From Oscillospiraceae bacterium (GTDB taxonomy: Bacteria; Bacillota; Clostridia; Oscillospirales; Ruminococcaceae): a DNA stretch of 34,832 nt. The stretch's first letter is position 1, and every line of letters starts with the position of its first letter. Location: the NCBI GenBank assembly GCA_004557855.1, contig SFFJ01000024.1, forward strand, positions 1 to 34,832, in the 5' to 3' direction. A program made the translations under genes and the position numbers. Below the pieces are notes generated by a model. That model worked only from the letters and a program-made list of their open reading frames with translations. It had not been told where the DNA came from and did not search any database. This document shows, piece after piece, positions 1 through 6,722 of the stretch.

Positions 1-420
1 GGGGAGGACGAGGGTGTAGTCCGGCTTTCCATCGACACGCAGCGTCATGCGGAGCATTTCATCCCTGCTCTCATCCCGCCAAGGCTCTGCCGGCGAAAGG
101 TAGCTGCGGTCGATCCCCATATCCGGTGTCAGCAAACTGCGGGCGTTGGGGATAAAAGCACTGTACCGGGCATAGTTGTGCCCCTGTGGGTCAACAAGGA
201 AACCGCCCATTCCCTCCGCGTCAAGGATGAGCAGGCAGTGTCTGGCGTCATCATCGTGCCGGATGGCATTTTTGTTCTCTGCGATGAAATCATAGTCAGC
301 CAGCAGTGCGCGGCTGAACTGTTGGAACCGCTGGGCGGGTAACTCGATTACCTTATCTACACTGCATGCTTCGCCTTCATACTCGGACTGTTTCCGCCTG
401 AGTTCTGCTTGAATGATCAC
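1..420 (-). CDS. DUF6329-like ICE accessory protein (partial)
   Basis: This gene runs off the left edge; 140 codons are visible. It starts at a GTG (MIIQAELRRKQSEYEG) whose first bases overlap the ArdA stop as GTGA, with GGGAGGG five bases upstream inside the ardA 3' end, so translation is probably coupled. The visible part reads IELPAQRFQQF, then a segment with HCLLILDAEGMGGFLVD and YARYSAFIPNARSLL. This layout resembles the DUF6329 proteins carried by Tn1549/CTn-type conjugative elements, as recalled and not searched. No catalytic motif is seen and the function is unknown. Its place in the ardA cluster suggests an accessory role in element establishment or maintenance, which is inference. 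Confidence 0.6.
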   Translation of the reverse strand, partial: MIIQAELRRKQSEYEGEACSVDKVIELPAQRFQQFSRALLADYDFIAENKNAIRHDDDARHCLLILDAEGMGGFLVDPQGHNYARYSAFIPNARSLLTPDMGIDRSYLSPAEPWRDESRDEMLRMTLRVDGKPDYTLVLP

Positions 421-1556
421 ATCATCCCTCCCATCTCCATGTGGCTGCTCTGGCTGCCGTTCATTACTTCCTCCATACTGTAATAGCCCTTATAGGCGAT
501 GTAACCCCGGTCGGTGAACATCCCGTCCTCGGCGTTCATGCGCTCCGTGCCGTACTTCTCATAGTCATAAAAAGCGTCGAGATTTTCGTCATAGTCGAAA
601 CGCCCGGACTGACGAATCATGTACTTGCCGTACTCGGCGGGAGAGTGTGCGCCGGGGGCGAAGTCAAACAGATCGAGGCTTTCCGCAAGGTTTTTGATCT
701 GTGCCGCAGACTTTGGCTCTGCCAGCATGACCACGGCGCCCAGCTTTTCCATATCCGCTTTTGATAACCCATCCGTCGCCTCTGCCAATTCGTTGAGGTC
801 GGAGAGAGTTTCGTACTCCATATCCAGAAGAACATCCACCTCGTTGGGAAGCTGGCTGTCCTCCAGCCGCAGGCGGACATCGGCGGAATCTGTGATGCCC
901 CCACGAAGGAGGGCGCGGTCGATCTCCTCTTGCACCATGGGGAGGAACAGCCATGTGATGTGTTCTGTGTCCTCCGGCTCGGCTTTGGATGTCACCGCAA
1001 CGGTGATGGCGTTCGGCTCATAGTAATAGCAGGGAAAAAACCGGCCGTCATAGACCGGCTCTAACTTCATGCCGTTGTCGTAGACCACGGCGGTTCCCTC
1101 GCCATCCAGTTTGTTCAGCTCATCCACGCTTGCGCTGCCGCCGTGCAGGTTCATGTAGTGGTCACGGCCGATGGCGGCGAGGTCGGAAAAGTCGGTGATG
1201 ACCGTGGCTTGCTGGCAGCAGAAGGTCAGGTTGATGAGATCCTTCAGCTCGAAGAGCTCAAGCTTGTGCGCCATCGCCTGAAGCTGTGCGGCCTCGCCGG
1301 TGTCGAAGCTGTCCAGTCTCTTGGCGAGGTAGTTCAGCTCCTCCACATTGACCGTGAGCATCTCCGTGCGCTTGAGGACAGTATAGAAGCTGTCGATCTT
1401 CTCCACCTTGCAGTCCGCCTTGACCGCATCGCCGATCTCCAACGCCTCCAGCAGTTCCATGCAGTGTGCGTACTGGTCATGTGGGATGGGGAATGGGATG
1501 GTCGCCACCCCGTATTCCGGGTGTTTGGGATTACTGAGAACCGCTTGAATCATCAT
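417..1556 (-). CDS. ardA: Antirestriction protein, ArdA-type with C-terminal extension
   Basis: About 379 residues. ArdA proteins are acidic DNA mimics that block type I restriction enzymes when a conjugative element enters a new host. The N-terminal half (IQAVLSNPKHPEYGVATIPF, EALEIGDAVKADCKVEKI) followed by an acidic middle (NELAEATDGLSKADMEKLG) and FAPGAHSPAEYGKYMI matches the long ArdA form common in Firmicutes ICEs. The protein is rich in Asp and Glu throughout, as expected of a DNA mimic. The start chosen is the ATG at 1556, because GGAGGAG lies five bases upstream; a longer reading frame from 1610 has no ribosome site. The start overlaps the upstream stop as ATGA. It is the second-to-last visible gene of a coupled cluster. 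Confidence 0.85.
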   Translation of the reverse strand: MMIQAVLSNPKHPEYGVATIPFPIPHDQYAHCMELLEALEIGDAVKADCKVEKIDSFYTVLKRTEMLTVNVEELNYLAKRLDSFDTGEAAQLQAMAHKLELFELKDLINLTFCCQQATVITDFSDLAAIGRDHYMNLHGGSASVDELNKLDGEGTAVVYDNGMKLEPVYDGRFFPCYYYEPNAITVAVTSKAEPEDTEHITWLFLPMVQEEIDRALLRGGITDSADVRLRLEDSQLPNEVDVLLDMEYETLSDLNELAEATDGLSKADMEKLGAVVMLAEPKSAAQIKNLAESLDLFDFAPGAHSPAEYGKYMIRQSGRFDYDENLDAFYDYEKYGTERMNAEDGMFTDRGYIAYKGYYSMEEVMNGSQSSHMEMGGMM

Positions 1557-2248
1557 GTTTTCTCCTCCGTTTTTCTTTCCAGATTTAAGACCACCTCGCC
1601 ATACCTGCACAGCAGGAGTGCTCCGAGGATGAGCCGGAAGGCTCTGTCGCTGACCAGCTCGGAAAAAGCAAGGTCCTCTATCACGATGTTGTCACCGCCA
1701 ACGGAAATGGTCTTCGCCGCCTGATAAATGCTGTACAGCTCCGGGTGAATACCGGAGAGGCGGATGGCGGGGAAGTCGAAGCCGCTGCTGTCGAAATGCC
1801 AGAGGACTCTTTGCCAAAGCCCCTCATCGGCGGTAAGCAGAAACAGCGCAGCCGCGTTGCGCTCAGACATACCGTAGCAGCGGTTTTTCCAATGCGTCCA
1901 TCGCTCTCTGTGGGCGTCACCGAGGAAGAAGCGAAAGGGCTGCCTGTTCAGCTCATCTCGCAGCCGTCTTTGCAGCGGGCGGAACATCCTCCCGCCGAAG
2001 CACTCCCGCGCCAGAGCGTTCAGCTCCACCACGCCGGCCTCGATGCGCTCCTCCAGACAGACGCATTCATTCAGGTGGCAGGGGTGTCCGCTGTCATATC
2101 TCGTGCAGTCTTTGCAGCGTACATCATCCGCACTGTAGCGAAAGCTGCTGCGGATGCGTCCGCTTCTGCGAGGCTGATGACGAGGTGGCGTCATCATCTG
2201 CACTTCTGCGGCGAACAGGGGTGTGAACTTCATAAAATATCGCGTCAA
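1553..2248 (-). CDS. Unrecognised ICE protein with N-terminal Cys cluster
   Basis: 231 residues, not confidently recognised. Residues about 44-66 hold six cysteines and one histidine (RCKDCTRYDSGHPCHLNECV), which could bind zinc. The rest is a mostly helical segment with FFLGDAHRERW and HPELYSIYQAAKTI, vaguely like the DUF6075 proteins of conjugative elements, but I would not assign it. The start is the TTG at 2248 because AAGGAG lies nine bases before it; the first ATG is 15 bases further in and poorly spaced. The stop overlaps the ardA ATG (ATGA). A strong terminator-like hairpin sits directly in front of the ribosome site, so expression may be set by read-through. Confidence 0.7.
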   Translation of the reverse strand: MTRYFMKFTPLFAAEVQMMTPPRHQPRRSGRIRSSFRYSADDVRCKDCTRYDSGHPCHLNECVCLEERIEAGVVELNALARECFGGRMFRPLQRRLRDELNRQPFRFFLGDAHRERWTHWKNRCYGMSERNAAALFLLTADEGLWQRVLWHFDSSGFDFPAIRLSGIHPELYSIYQAAKTISVGGDNIVIEDLAFSELVSDRAFRLILGALLLCRYGEVVLNLERKTEEKT

Positions 2249-2279
2249 GCAAATCCACTCCTTTTTTGAAAATAAAAAA

Positions 2280-2311
2280 GGGCCGGAGTCTTATTGCTAA
2301 AACTCCGGCCC
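2280..2311 (-). terminator. Intrinsic terminator or attenuator in ICE
   Basis: A perfect 10-bp inverted repeat (GGGCCGGAGT/ACTCCGGCCC, 12-base loop) is followed on the minus strand by CTTTTTTATTTT. It ends the transcript of the 2326-3018 gene and lies only about 20 bases before the ribosome site of the next gene, so it would also gate that gene. Confidence 0.8.
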
Positions 2312-2325
2312 ATGCCATACTGCTA

Positions 2326-3018
2326 TTACATTGTCTGCTCCTGTGAGGCTCGTTCCAATGCTTCCTCCTGCTGACGGACGCGCTCGTCCAGATCCGGTAC
2401 GCACGCCCTGATCTGCTGCTGGATTCCGCGGATCATTTCTTCCTGCGTATCCGTAAGCTCAAAGAAGTCCTCATCCACGGAATCGGCGCAGCAGCGGAAT
2501 ATCTCAGTCAGCTGCTCCGGGCTGAAAAGCTGCTCCTTTTGGATAAGCCCGGAGCGTGTGGCGAAATCCTGCTTGGCGCCATCGTAGTTCTCCATGAAGT
2601 AGTGTCCGTGGGACACGCCTGTGCGGTCATAGTCCCAATCCCATGTGACGAATTGAACGCCGTATTTGCTTGGAGTACCCGCCAGCACCGTGCCGCCAAA
2701 GTCAGCGAGGATACGGTAGTCGCCATCCAGCCCGCTGGCTTTGAGCTGCGGAGCGGCTTCCATAGCGGTCATATACTCCAGCGTCTTCGCGGCGATGTCC
2801 TCGACGCGATATAGGGCATCCTCTGCCTGGGGCGTGTCCGCATCCTTCCGGCGATAGAACACGCTGCCCTTGCCGGTGATTCGGCAGAGGGGCGTGCCGT
2901 TCCAAAGGACAGGCAACTGCTCTCCCTCCACCGGCAGGGTTTCAAAGCCTGCACGGTGCAGGGGAATACGGACTTCTTCAAGGTAGCGAAGCTGACGGCT
3001 TGTGTTTTGGGTGTCCAT
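2326..3018 (-). CDS. Unrecognised conserved-type ICE protein
   Basis: 230 residues from the ATG at 3018, which has AGGAGG about nine bases upstream; an in-frame start at 3147 is rejected because it would run through a hairpin terminator and lacks a ribosome site. No family is recognised. It appears soluble: no signal peptide or membrane segment, a central region with VFYRRKDADTPQAEDALYRV and DYRILADFGGTVLAG, and a C-terminal tail rich in Gln and Glu (RQQEEALERASQEQTM) that may be helical. It sits alone between two related hairpin terminators, both with CCGGAGT arms, an arrangement of singly gated cargo genes seen in conjugative elements. The function is unknown. Confidence 0.7.
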   Translation of the reverse strand: MDTQNTSRQLRYLEEVRIPLHRAGFETLPVEGEQLPVLWNGTPLCRITGKGSVFYRRKDADTPQAEDALYRVEDIAAKTLEYMTAMEAAPQLKASGLDGDYRILADFGGTVLAGTPSKYGVQFVTWDWDYDRTGVSHGHYFMENYDGAKQDFATRSGLIQKEQLFSPEQLTEIFRCCADSVDEDFFELTDTQEEMIRGIQQQIRACVPDLDERVRQQEEALERASQEQTM

Positions 3019-3048
3019 GTGAGCGATCCTCCTGTTGTAAAAAAATAA

Positions 3049-3072
3049 GGCCGAAGTATAAAAACTCCGGTC
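3049..3072 (-). terminator. Imperfect intrinsic terminator before 3018 gene
   Basis: Arms GGCCGAAGT and ACTCCGGTC pair with one mismatch and one G-U and are followed on the minus strand by TTATTTTTTT. The hairpin lies between the HTH gene and the gene starting at 3018, and its sequence resembles the hairpin at 2280-2311. Confidence 0.65.
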
Positions 3073-3125
3073 TGTAGCTTGGAATATTATTTTTTTGTAT
3101 GACAGCTTGCAATGAGGGTATGCTT

Positions 3126-3701
3126 CTAATTGTATTTTTGAGAGCAATCGCAGAAGTGCTGTTCTACCAGTTCCCTATGTGTTATTGATAGACGAGAGGG
3201 ATTTTTGATGGTATATCTTACGGTAAAGTCAATCAGCCATTCCTTCGCAGTTACTTGTATGCCACAGGGAATCCTTGTGCTACGAAGCTCTTTTCGCAGT
3301 ATCCATTGCCTAATCGTTCCAGCGCTATACCCCAGCAATACCTGCACATCTGAGATTCGTAGGATGTCCGCTTCATCTGTCCATATATTGTAGAGGAACC
3401 GTTGAAACTCCTTTTGGCATATCTGAGCGACCGGATTGAGTTGCTTGCGCTTGACATTGAATGCTCCCACGGGTGTCGCAACCAAATCCGGTGCAGCTTC
3501 AAGTGTGCGGAGATAGTCTATTACGTCATTCAGTCGGATTTTATACCGTCGGGTCTTTTTTCCACTGTCCTCGCAGGGGATATATCCATGCTCCAGAAGC
3601 CATTTCGCTTTGCGCTTGCTGATATGACAAATTCGGTAAAGCTGGTCAGCGCTGATGACCTCCGGGTATTCTTCGTATAAGTAGGTGCAGTCTGTTGCCA
3701 T
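3126..3701 (-). CDS. Double HTH (excisionase/MerR-type) regulator of the ICE
   Basis: 191 residues with AAGGAG eight bases before the ATG. Two helix-turn-helix modules of the HTH_17/excisionase kind are visible. Residues 17-65 (SADQLYRICHISKRKAKWLL, then RYKIRLNDVIDYL) and about 115-160 (ILRISDVQVLLGYSAGTI, then KEWLIDF) each show helix-turn-helix followed by a wing and a closing helix. Such proteins bend DNA for recombination or act as local regulators. It is the last gene before the tRNA junction at 4130-4157, with candidate arm repeats in the gap, so an excisionase or recombination directionality role is plausible but unproven. No integrase is visible in this window; it would be expected at the other end, off the left side. 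Confidence 0.7.
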   Translation of the reverse strand: MATDCTYLYEEYPEVISADQLYRICHISKRKAKWLLEHGYIPCEDSGKKTRRYKIRLNDVIDYLRTLEAAPDLVATPVGAFNVKRKQLNPVAQICQKEFQRFLYNIWTDEADILRISDVQVLLGYSAGTIRQWILRKELRSTRIPCGIQVTAKEWLIDFTVRYTIKNPSRLSITHRELVEQHFCDCSQKYN

Positions 3702-3821
3702 ATGCTTCTCCTTATCATTTGGGAGCTGAGATACTTGTCAATGACGGGCAACCGACCACATTTGCTCCCGTATGGGAGCCTGAAACTATCGTTACTCAAA
3801 GGGTTATTCGTCCTTCTTACT

Positions 3822-3843
3822 TCTACACTTTTTCTACACTTTG
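3822..3843. repeat. Direct repeat copy 1, candidate integrase/Xis arm site
   Basis: The 22-mer begins TCTACACTTTTTCTACACTT and ends TG. It matches the copy at 4063-4084 at 19 of 22 positions by eye, and each copy itself contains two TCTAC-C half-units. Confidence 0.5.
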
Positions 3844-4062
3844 CGGGAAGTTCATGCTTTTACTGGCTCAAGCCCTGTATGCTGTATGCCCTGGAATCGT
3901 TGTGATATCAGGGATTTGACCTTCCTATAAGTGCCTATATTATCCCGAAAGCACCTTGTCCATACGATTCGAAATCGTGTGGAGCGTTTGGCTTTCCGTC
4001 CTCGGAAATCCTTGATATTTGGTGCTTTTTAGACTATGCTGTGTCCATCAGACTTGTCTCTA

Positions 4063-4084
4063 TCTACGCATTTTCTACGCTTTG
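4063..4084. repeat. Direct repeat copy 2, candidate integrase/Xis arm site
   Basis: The 22-mer begins TCTACGCATTTTCTACGCTT and ends TG, 241 bases after copy 1 and 46 bases before the tRNA junction. The spacing from the core fits arm-type sites of tyrosine-integrase elements; the function is inferred. Confidence 0.5.
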
Positions 4085-4129
4085 TGCAGAGTAGTGAGTG
4101 CGAGTGGATTGCGGTTTTAAGGGTCACGA

Positions 4130-4157
4130 GAGGGTTCGAATCCCACCGCTTCCGCCA
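4130..4157 (+). other. Element/host junction: 3' end of a tRNA-Ser-like gene
   Basis: The 3' end of a tRNA is present without its 5' part: T-loop TTCGAAT (4135-4141), T-stem 3' strand CCCAC, acceptor strand CGCTTCC, discriminator G and encoded CCA (4155-4157). G73 and the G1-C72 implied by the acceptor suggest tRNA-Ser. The T-stem 5' strand reads GAGGG, so position 50 (A4131) cannot pair with A64, and nothing upstream folds as a tRNA. This is what a crossover inside GGGTTCGAATCCC (4132-4144) would leave after an element integrated. The complete tRNA should lie at the far end of the element. Confidence 0.75.
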
Positions 4158-4160
4158 CCG

Positions 4161-4186
4161 AAAAAGACGCCCGACGGCGTCTTTTT
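4161..4186. terminator. Bidirectional terminator after tRNA fragment
   Basis: AAAAAGACGCC-cgac-GGCGTCTTTTT has T runs on both strands. It would end the original tRNA transcript on the plus strand and the DUF1653 gene on the minus strand. Confidence 0.85.
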
Positions 4187-4205
4187 TCTATGCCTGTTTG
4201 CCGCT

Positions 4206-4454
4206 TCAGTGCTCCGCCCGGCTTTCGATCTCCTGCAGCTGAAAGCGGTATTCCTGCTGCACATCCGGGTATTTTTCGCGGTCCACCGGGCTCAAAAACA
4301 TCTCCATCGGGCGCAGCCACAGGCCGCCGTCCCCGTACAGCTTGCGGTAGATGACGTAGGTCTCCCCCGTTTCGGAATGATCGGCCACGCCCTCCACCAG
4401 ATAATAATCGCCCTTAAAATGACGGTAGACCCGCCCAATTTTCAGCTCCTGCAT
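4206..4454 (-). CDS. DUF1653 domain protein
   Basis: 82 residues. The signature of DUF1653 is clear: IGRVYRHFKGDYYLVEGVA, then a segment with YVIYRKLYGDGGLWLRPMEM and FLSPVDREKYP. This is a small beta-rich domain common across bacteria, of unknown biochemical role. The protein is full length for the family. A purine-rich AGGAGAGGGG stretch precedes the ATG. It sits just outside the ICE junction, reads toward it, and shares its terminator with the tRNA fragment, so it marks the start of host DNA. No operon partner is seen. Confidence 0.85.
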   Translation of the reverse strand: MQELKIGRVYRHFKGDYYLVEGVADHSETGETYVIYRKLYGDGGLWLRPMEMFLSPVDREKYPDVQQEYRFQLQEIESRAEH

Positions 4455-4577
4455 CCTTTCCCCCCTCTCCTGTTTCTCCTTAAATTGTAGCCGCCCCGCC
4501 GGTGCCTGTCAAGCCGAAAGGCCCGGACGGCCACGCTTTTTTCAGGCTGTGAATCACGAAAAGTCCCGCTTTTTCCC

Positions 4578-4609
4578 TGATAAATCCGCAATAATCCTTG
4601 ATAAATCCG
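4578..4609 (+). promoter_or_regulatory. Paired direct repeats (TGATAAATCCG) upstream of HTH promoter
   Basis: TGATAAATCCG occurs at 4578-4588 and 4599-4609, exactly 21 bp apart, ending three bases before the -35 box of the HTH gene. Two copies on one DNA face suggest a dimer-binding operator, perhaps for the HTH protein itself (inference). Confidence 0.55.
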
Positions 4610-4611
4610 AC

Positions 4612-4639
4612 TTGCTGTGATATACTTAAACTGTATAAT
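4612..4639 (+). promoter_or_regulatory. Sigma-A promoter of the accessory island
   Basis: TTGCTG (4612-4617), a 16-bp spacer and a perfect TATAAT (4634-4639), about 40 bases before the HTH gene start. Confidence 0.7.
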
Positions 4640-4678
4640 TATAGCTATCGGAAACCACCTGAAAGTGAGGATACTCCC

Positions 4679-4867
4679 ATGGAACCGACCATCGAACGCT
4701 GGTACTCAATGAAAGAGATTTGCGAATACCTCGGCGTCAGCCGTGATACGGTACTCGCCTGGATTGAGAAAAGAAATATGCCCGCTGCAAAAATAGGCCG
4801 CCTTTGGAAATTTAAGATCAGCGAAGTAGACGCCTGGATGAAGTCCGGCGTGGCGGCCGATAAGTAA
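4679..4867 (+). CDS. Excisionase-family HTH DNA-binding protein
   Basis: 62 residues, almost all one HTH_17 domain: WYSMKEICEYLGVSRDTVLA (helix-turn-helix), RNMPAAKIGRLWKFKISEVD (wing) and AWMKSG. This compact type is common as the first gene of restriction-modification or other defence operons in Clostridia, acting as regulator rather than true excisionase (family knowledge, not searched). The ATG at 4679 has AGTGAGG upstream; an upstream in-frame start at 4598 would place the protein start before the promoter, so it is rejected. The next gene is a deletion scar, so its original operon partner appears to be lost, and the fic gene now follows. The local GC is lower than in the flanking core genes. 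Confidence 0.8.
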   Translation: MEPTIERWYSMKEICEYLGVSRDTVLAWIEKRNMPAAKIGRLWKFKISEVDAWMKSGVAADK

Positions 4868-4885
4868 TTATTTTGGAGGTGCACT

Positions 4886-4967
4886 ATGGCATAGGAAGGG
4901 CATCGACCAAAGCTATTATTACGAGGGGTACACGACTTTCAAGGCGGAAGATTTGAGTAAGGAATGA
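4886..4967 (+). pseudogene. Deletion scar of a lost gene
   Basis: A good ribosome site (TTTTGGAGG) leads to ATG GCA and then an immediate TAG. Two bases later, in another frame, begins a 23-residue tail (KGIDQSYYYEGYTTFKAEDL, then SKE and stop at 4965-4967) that looks like the authentic C-terminus of a longer protein. The simplest reading is that the body of a gene was deleted between its second codon and its last 23. By position after the HTH gene it may have been a methyltransferase or other defence gene, but the tail alone does not identify it. Confidence 0.55.
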
Positions 4968-4976
4968 GGTGCAAAT

Positions 4977-6059
4977 ATGCCGGATCAAAATTGGCAATTT
5001 GAACTGGAAGAATATATCAAGCAGGGCGAACCGGACCGAGCCGAAAAAAGCGGGGCGTGGCAGACCGCCATCGGCTTGCAGGCGGTGGACGGGCTGAACA
5101 CCTCTGCCTATCTGCTGGATACTGCCAAGGATCACATCGAGGGCAAAATCACCATTGATGAAGCCCAGCAGCGCATCCATAGCTATTATGAGCAGCGTAC
5201 CACCCGCACCGAAATAGAGAACGAAACCAAAGAAGCGGATATTGTCTCTGCCAGAATCGCAAAGTTGTTGGGGGAAAAAGCCTTCCAATTCTCGCCTGCC
5301 GAGTGGCTCTCCATCCACCGCAGACTGTTTGAAGGCGTGTTCCGTCACGCCGGACAGATTCGGCAGTACAACATCACCAAGAAAGAGTGGGTACTGAACG
5401 GCGACACCGTGATCTATGCGGACTGGAATAGTATCAAGGATACGCTGGATTACGATTTTGCCACTGAAAAACAGTTCTCCTATGAGGGTTTGTCCGTAGA
5501 TGCAGCGGTGAAACATTTGGCAAAATTCGCTTCGGACATTTGGCAAATCCATCCCTTCGGTGAGGGAAATACCCGTGCCACCGCCGTCTTTATGATCAAA
5601 TATATGAAAACCTTTGGGTTCCGTGTCAATAACGATGCGTTCCGTGAAAACTCTTGGTATTTCCGCAACGCACTGGTTCGAGCAAACTATAACGATTTGC
5701 AAAAAGGTATTCATTCCACCACAAAGTTTTTGGACTTGTTTTTCTCAAACCTTCTGCTCGGCACAAACTACGAATTAAAAAATCGCTGTATGCACATTGA
5801 CTTTGTGGATGAAAACACTTCCCAAAGTGCCAAAAGCGAAACGCCAAAGTGCCAAATTGACACTTTGAAGTGTACTTTAGATGAACTTGCCGTGTTAGAT
5901 TTAATAAAAAAGAACCCGTCTGTTAAGCAGGCCGAGCTTGCAGAACAAACAGGAAAGTCCGTCAGAAGCATAAAGCGCATTATAGACTCTCTGAAAGAGA
6001 AACAATATATCCGTAGAGTTGACGGCAAACGCTACGGTATATGGGAAGTGCTGGTTTGA
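4977..6059 (+). CDS. Fic-family AMP/nucleotidyl transferase with VbhA-like N-terminus and winged helix
   Basis: 360 residues. The Fic motif HPFGEGNTR (about residue 189) carries the catalytic His and the Glu and Arg that hold the nucleotide phosphates; the usual second Gly is Thr, as in a common subfamily. Residues about 30-70 (IGLQAVDGLNTSAYLLDTAK, IEGKITIDEAQQRIHSYYEQ) resemble the VbhA antitoxin fold, here fused to the enzyme, although I do not see a clean S/T-xxx-E inhibitory motif. Residues about 300-360 (LDLIKKNPSVKQAELAEQTG, SVRSIKRIIDSL) form a winged helix. Fic enzymes attach AMP or related groups to target proteins. The fused inhibitor and DNA-binding domain suggest an autoregulated toxin. 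GAGGTG precedes the ATG. The target is unknown. Confidence 0.85.
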   Translation: MPDQNWQFELEEYIKQGEPDRAEKSGAWQTAIGLQAVDGLNTSAYLLDTAKDHIEGKITIDEAQQRIHSYYEQRTTRTEIENETKEADIVSARIAKLLGEKAFQFSPAEWLSIHRRLFEGVFRHAGQIRQYNITKKEWVLNGDTVIYADWNSIKDTLDYDFATEKQFSYEGLSVDAAVKHLAKFASDIWQIHPFGEGNTRATAVFMIKYMKTFGFRVNNDAFRENSWYFRNALVRANYNDLQKGIHSTTKFLDLFFSNLLLGTNYELKNRCMHIDFVDENTSQSAKSETPKCQIDTLKCTLDELAVLDLIKKNPSVKQAELAEQTGKSVRSIKRIIDSLKEKQYIRRVDGKRYGIWEVLV

Positions 6060-6165
6060 TGATCTTCTCACAGCAGCATAATGGCAAGCTGATACTATTG
6101 CGGATTGCAATTACAGTCATTGCATACAAGCTGCTTTCACATTTAGTTTGTTTGAGGGAGTTCTG

Positions 6166-6702
6166 ATGGATTTTTTATTAAAAGCCTTGGGCATTGGCCT
6201 GACAATCGCCGGTGCAAAGAAAATCAAGCACAATATCGGGGAAGAAATCAAACGCAAAAACACCATCTGCCGCTTTGATGGAGGAATTTCCAAGGAAGAG
6301 TTCTATACCATGGTAAAGTGCGGCGGAAAAGGAATCAGGCGGATCACCAGCCTGTATGCAGAAGGGGCAATGGTCTATGGTACCGTTCGTTCTAACAGCG
6401 GCATCTCCGATTGGTGCTTTAGAATTGATTTTAATGATTACGGAAAACTGACCGGCGCATACTGGCTCTCTACGGGCAACATCGATTCTAATATTCCAAA
6501 GCTAGTTGCAAGCCGTATTGCACAGCAAATTAAAAATTATCCCGATTCCGTAGATGGTTCCTTTAAGGAGGAGTTCTATCGTGAGGAAGCCGAACAAAGA
6601 CGGCGTAAGCAGGCTACTGCATATTGCCCTTATTGCGGAAAGCAAGTTCCGGATGAGGAAGCAAAATTCTGCATGTACTGCGGAATGCGCTTCCGGATTT
6701 AA
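6166..6702 (+). CDS. Unrecognised protein with C-terminal zinc ribbon
   Basis: 178 residues from the ATG at 6166, which has GAGGGAG five bases upstream. The N-terminus (DFLLKALGIGLTIAGAKKIK) is a short hydrophobic stretch that could be a membrane anchor. The middle (ISDWCFRIDFNDYGKLTGAY, IPKLVASRIAQQI) is an unassigned domain. The last 25 residues are a classic double-CxxC zinc ribbon (YCPYCGKQVPDEEAKFCMYC). No catalytic residues are recognised. It follows fic by about 100 bases and precedes the tubby-like gene by 20, and the latter pair is probably co-transcribed. It could be a sensor or scaffold in the island; that is inference. Confidence 0.75.
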   Translation: MDFLLKALGIGLTIAGAKKIKHNIGEEIKRKNTICRFDGGISKEEFYTMVKCGGKGIRRITSLYAEGAMVYGTVRSNSGISDWCFRIDFNDYGKLTGAYWLSTGNIDSNIPKLVASRIAQQIKNYPDSVDGSFKEEFYREEAEQRRRKQATAYCPYCGKQVPDEEAKFCMYCGMRFRI

Positions 6703-6722
6703 TCAAAGCAGGAAGGAGAAAC

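Larger units (their letters stand above)
3702..4129. other. ICE terminal non-coding region
   Basis: No convincing gene occupies these 428 bases. They hold two 22-bp imperfect direct repeats (3822 and 4063), a palindrome ACGAT-TCGAA-ATCGT at 3963-3977, and the edge of the tRNA junction. This is the expected layout of an attachment region between an excisionase-like gene and the core crossover site. Confidence 0.55.

Noticed and set aside
4085..4157. A complete tRNA gene
   Set aside because: Only the T-loop, 3' T-stem strand, acceptor strand and CCA are present; the D-arm-like GAGTGG upstream is too close and no matching 5' acceptor exists.
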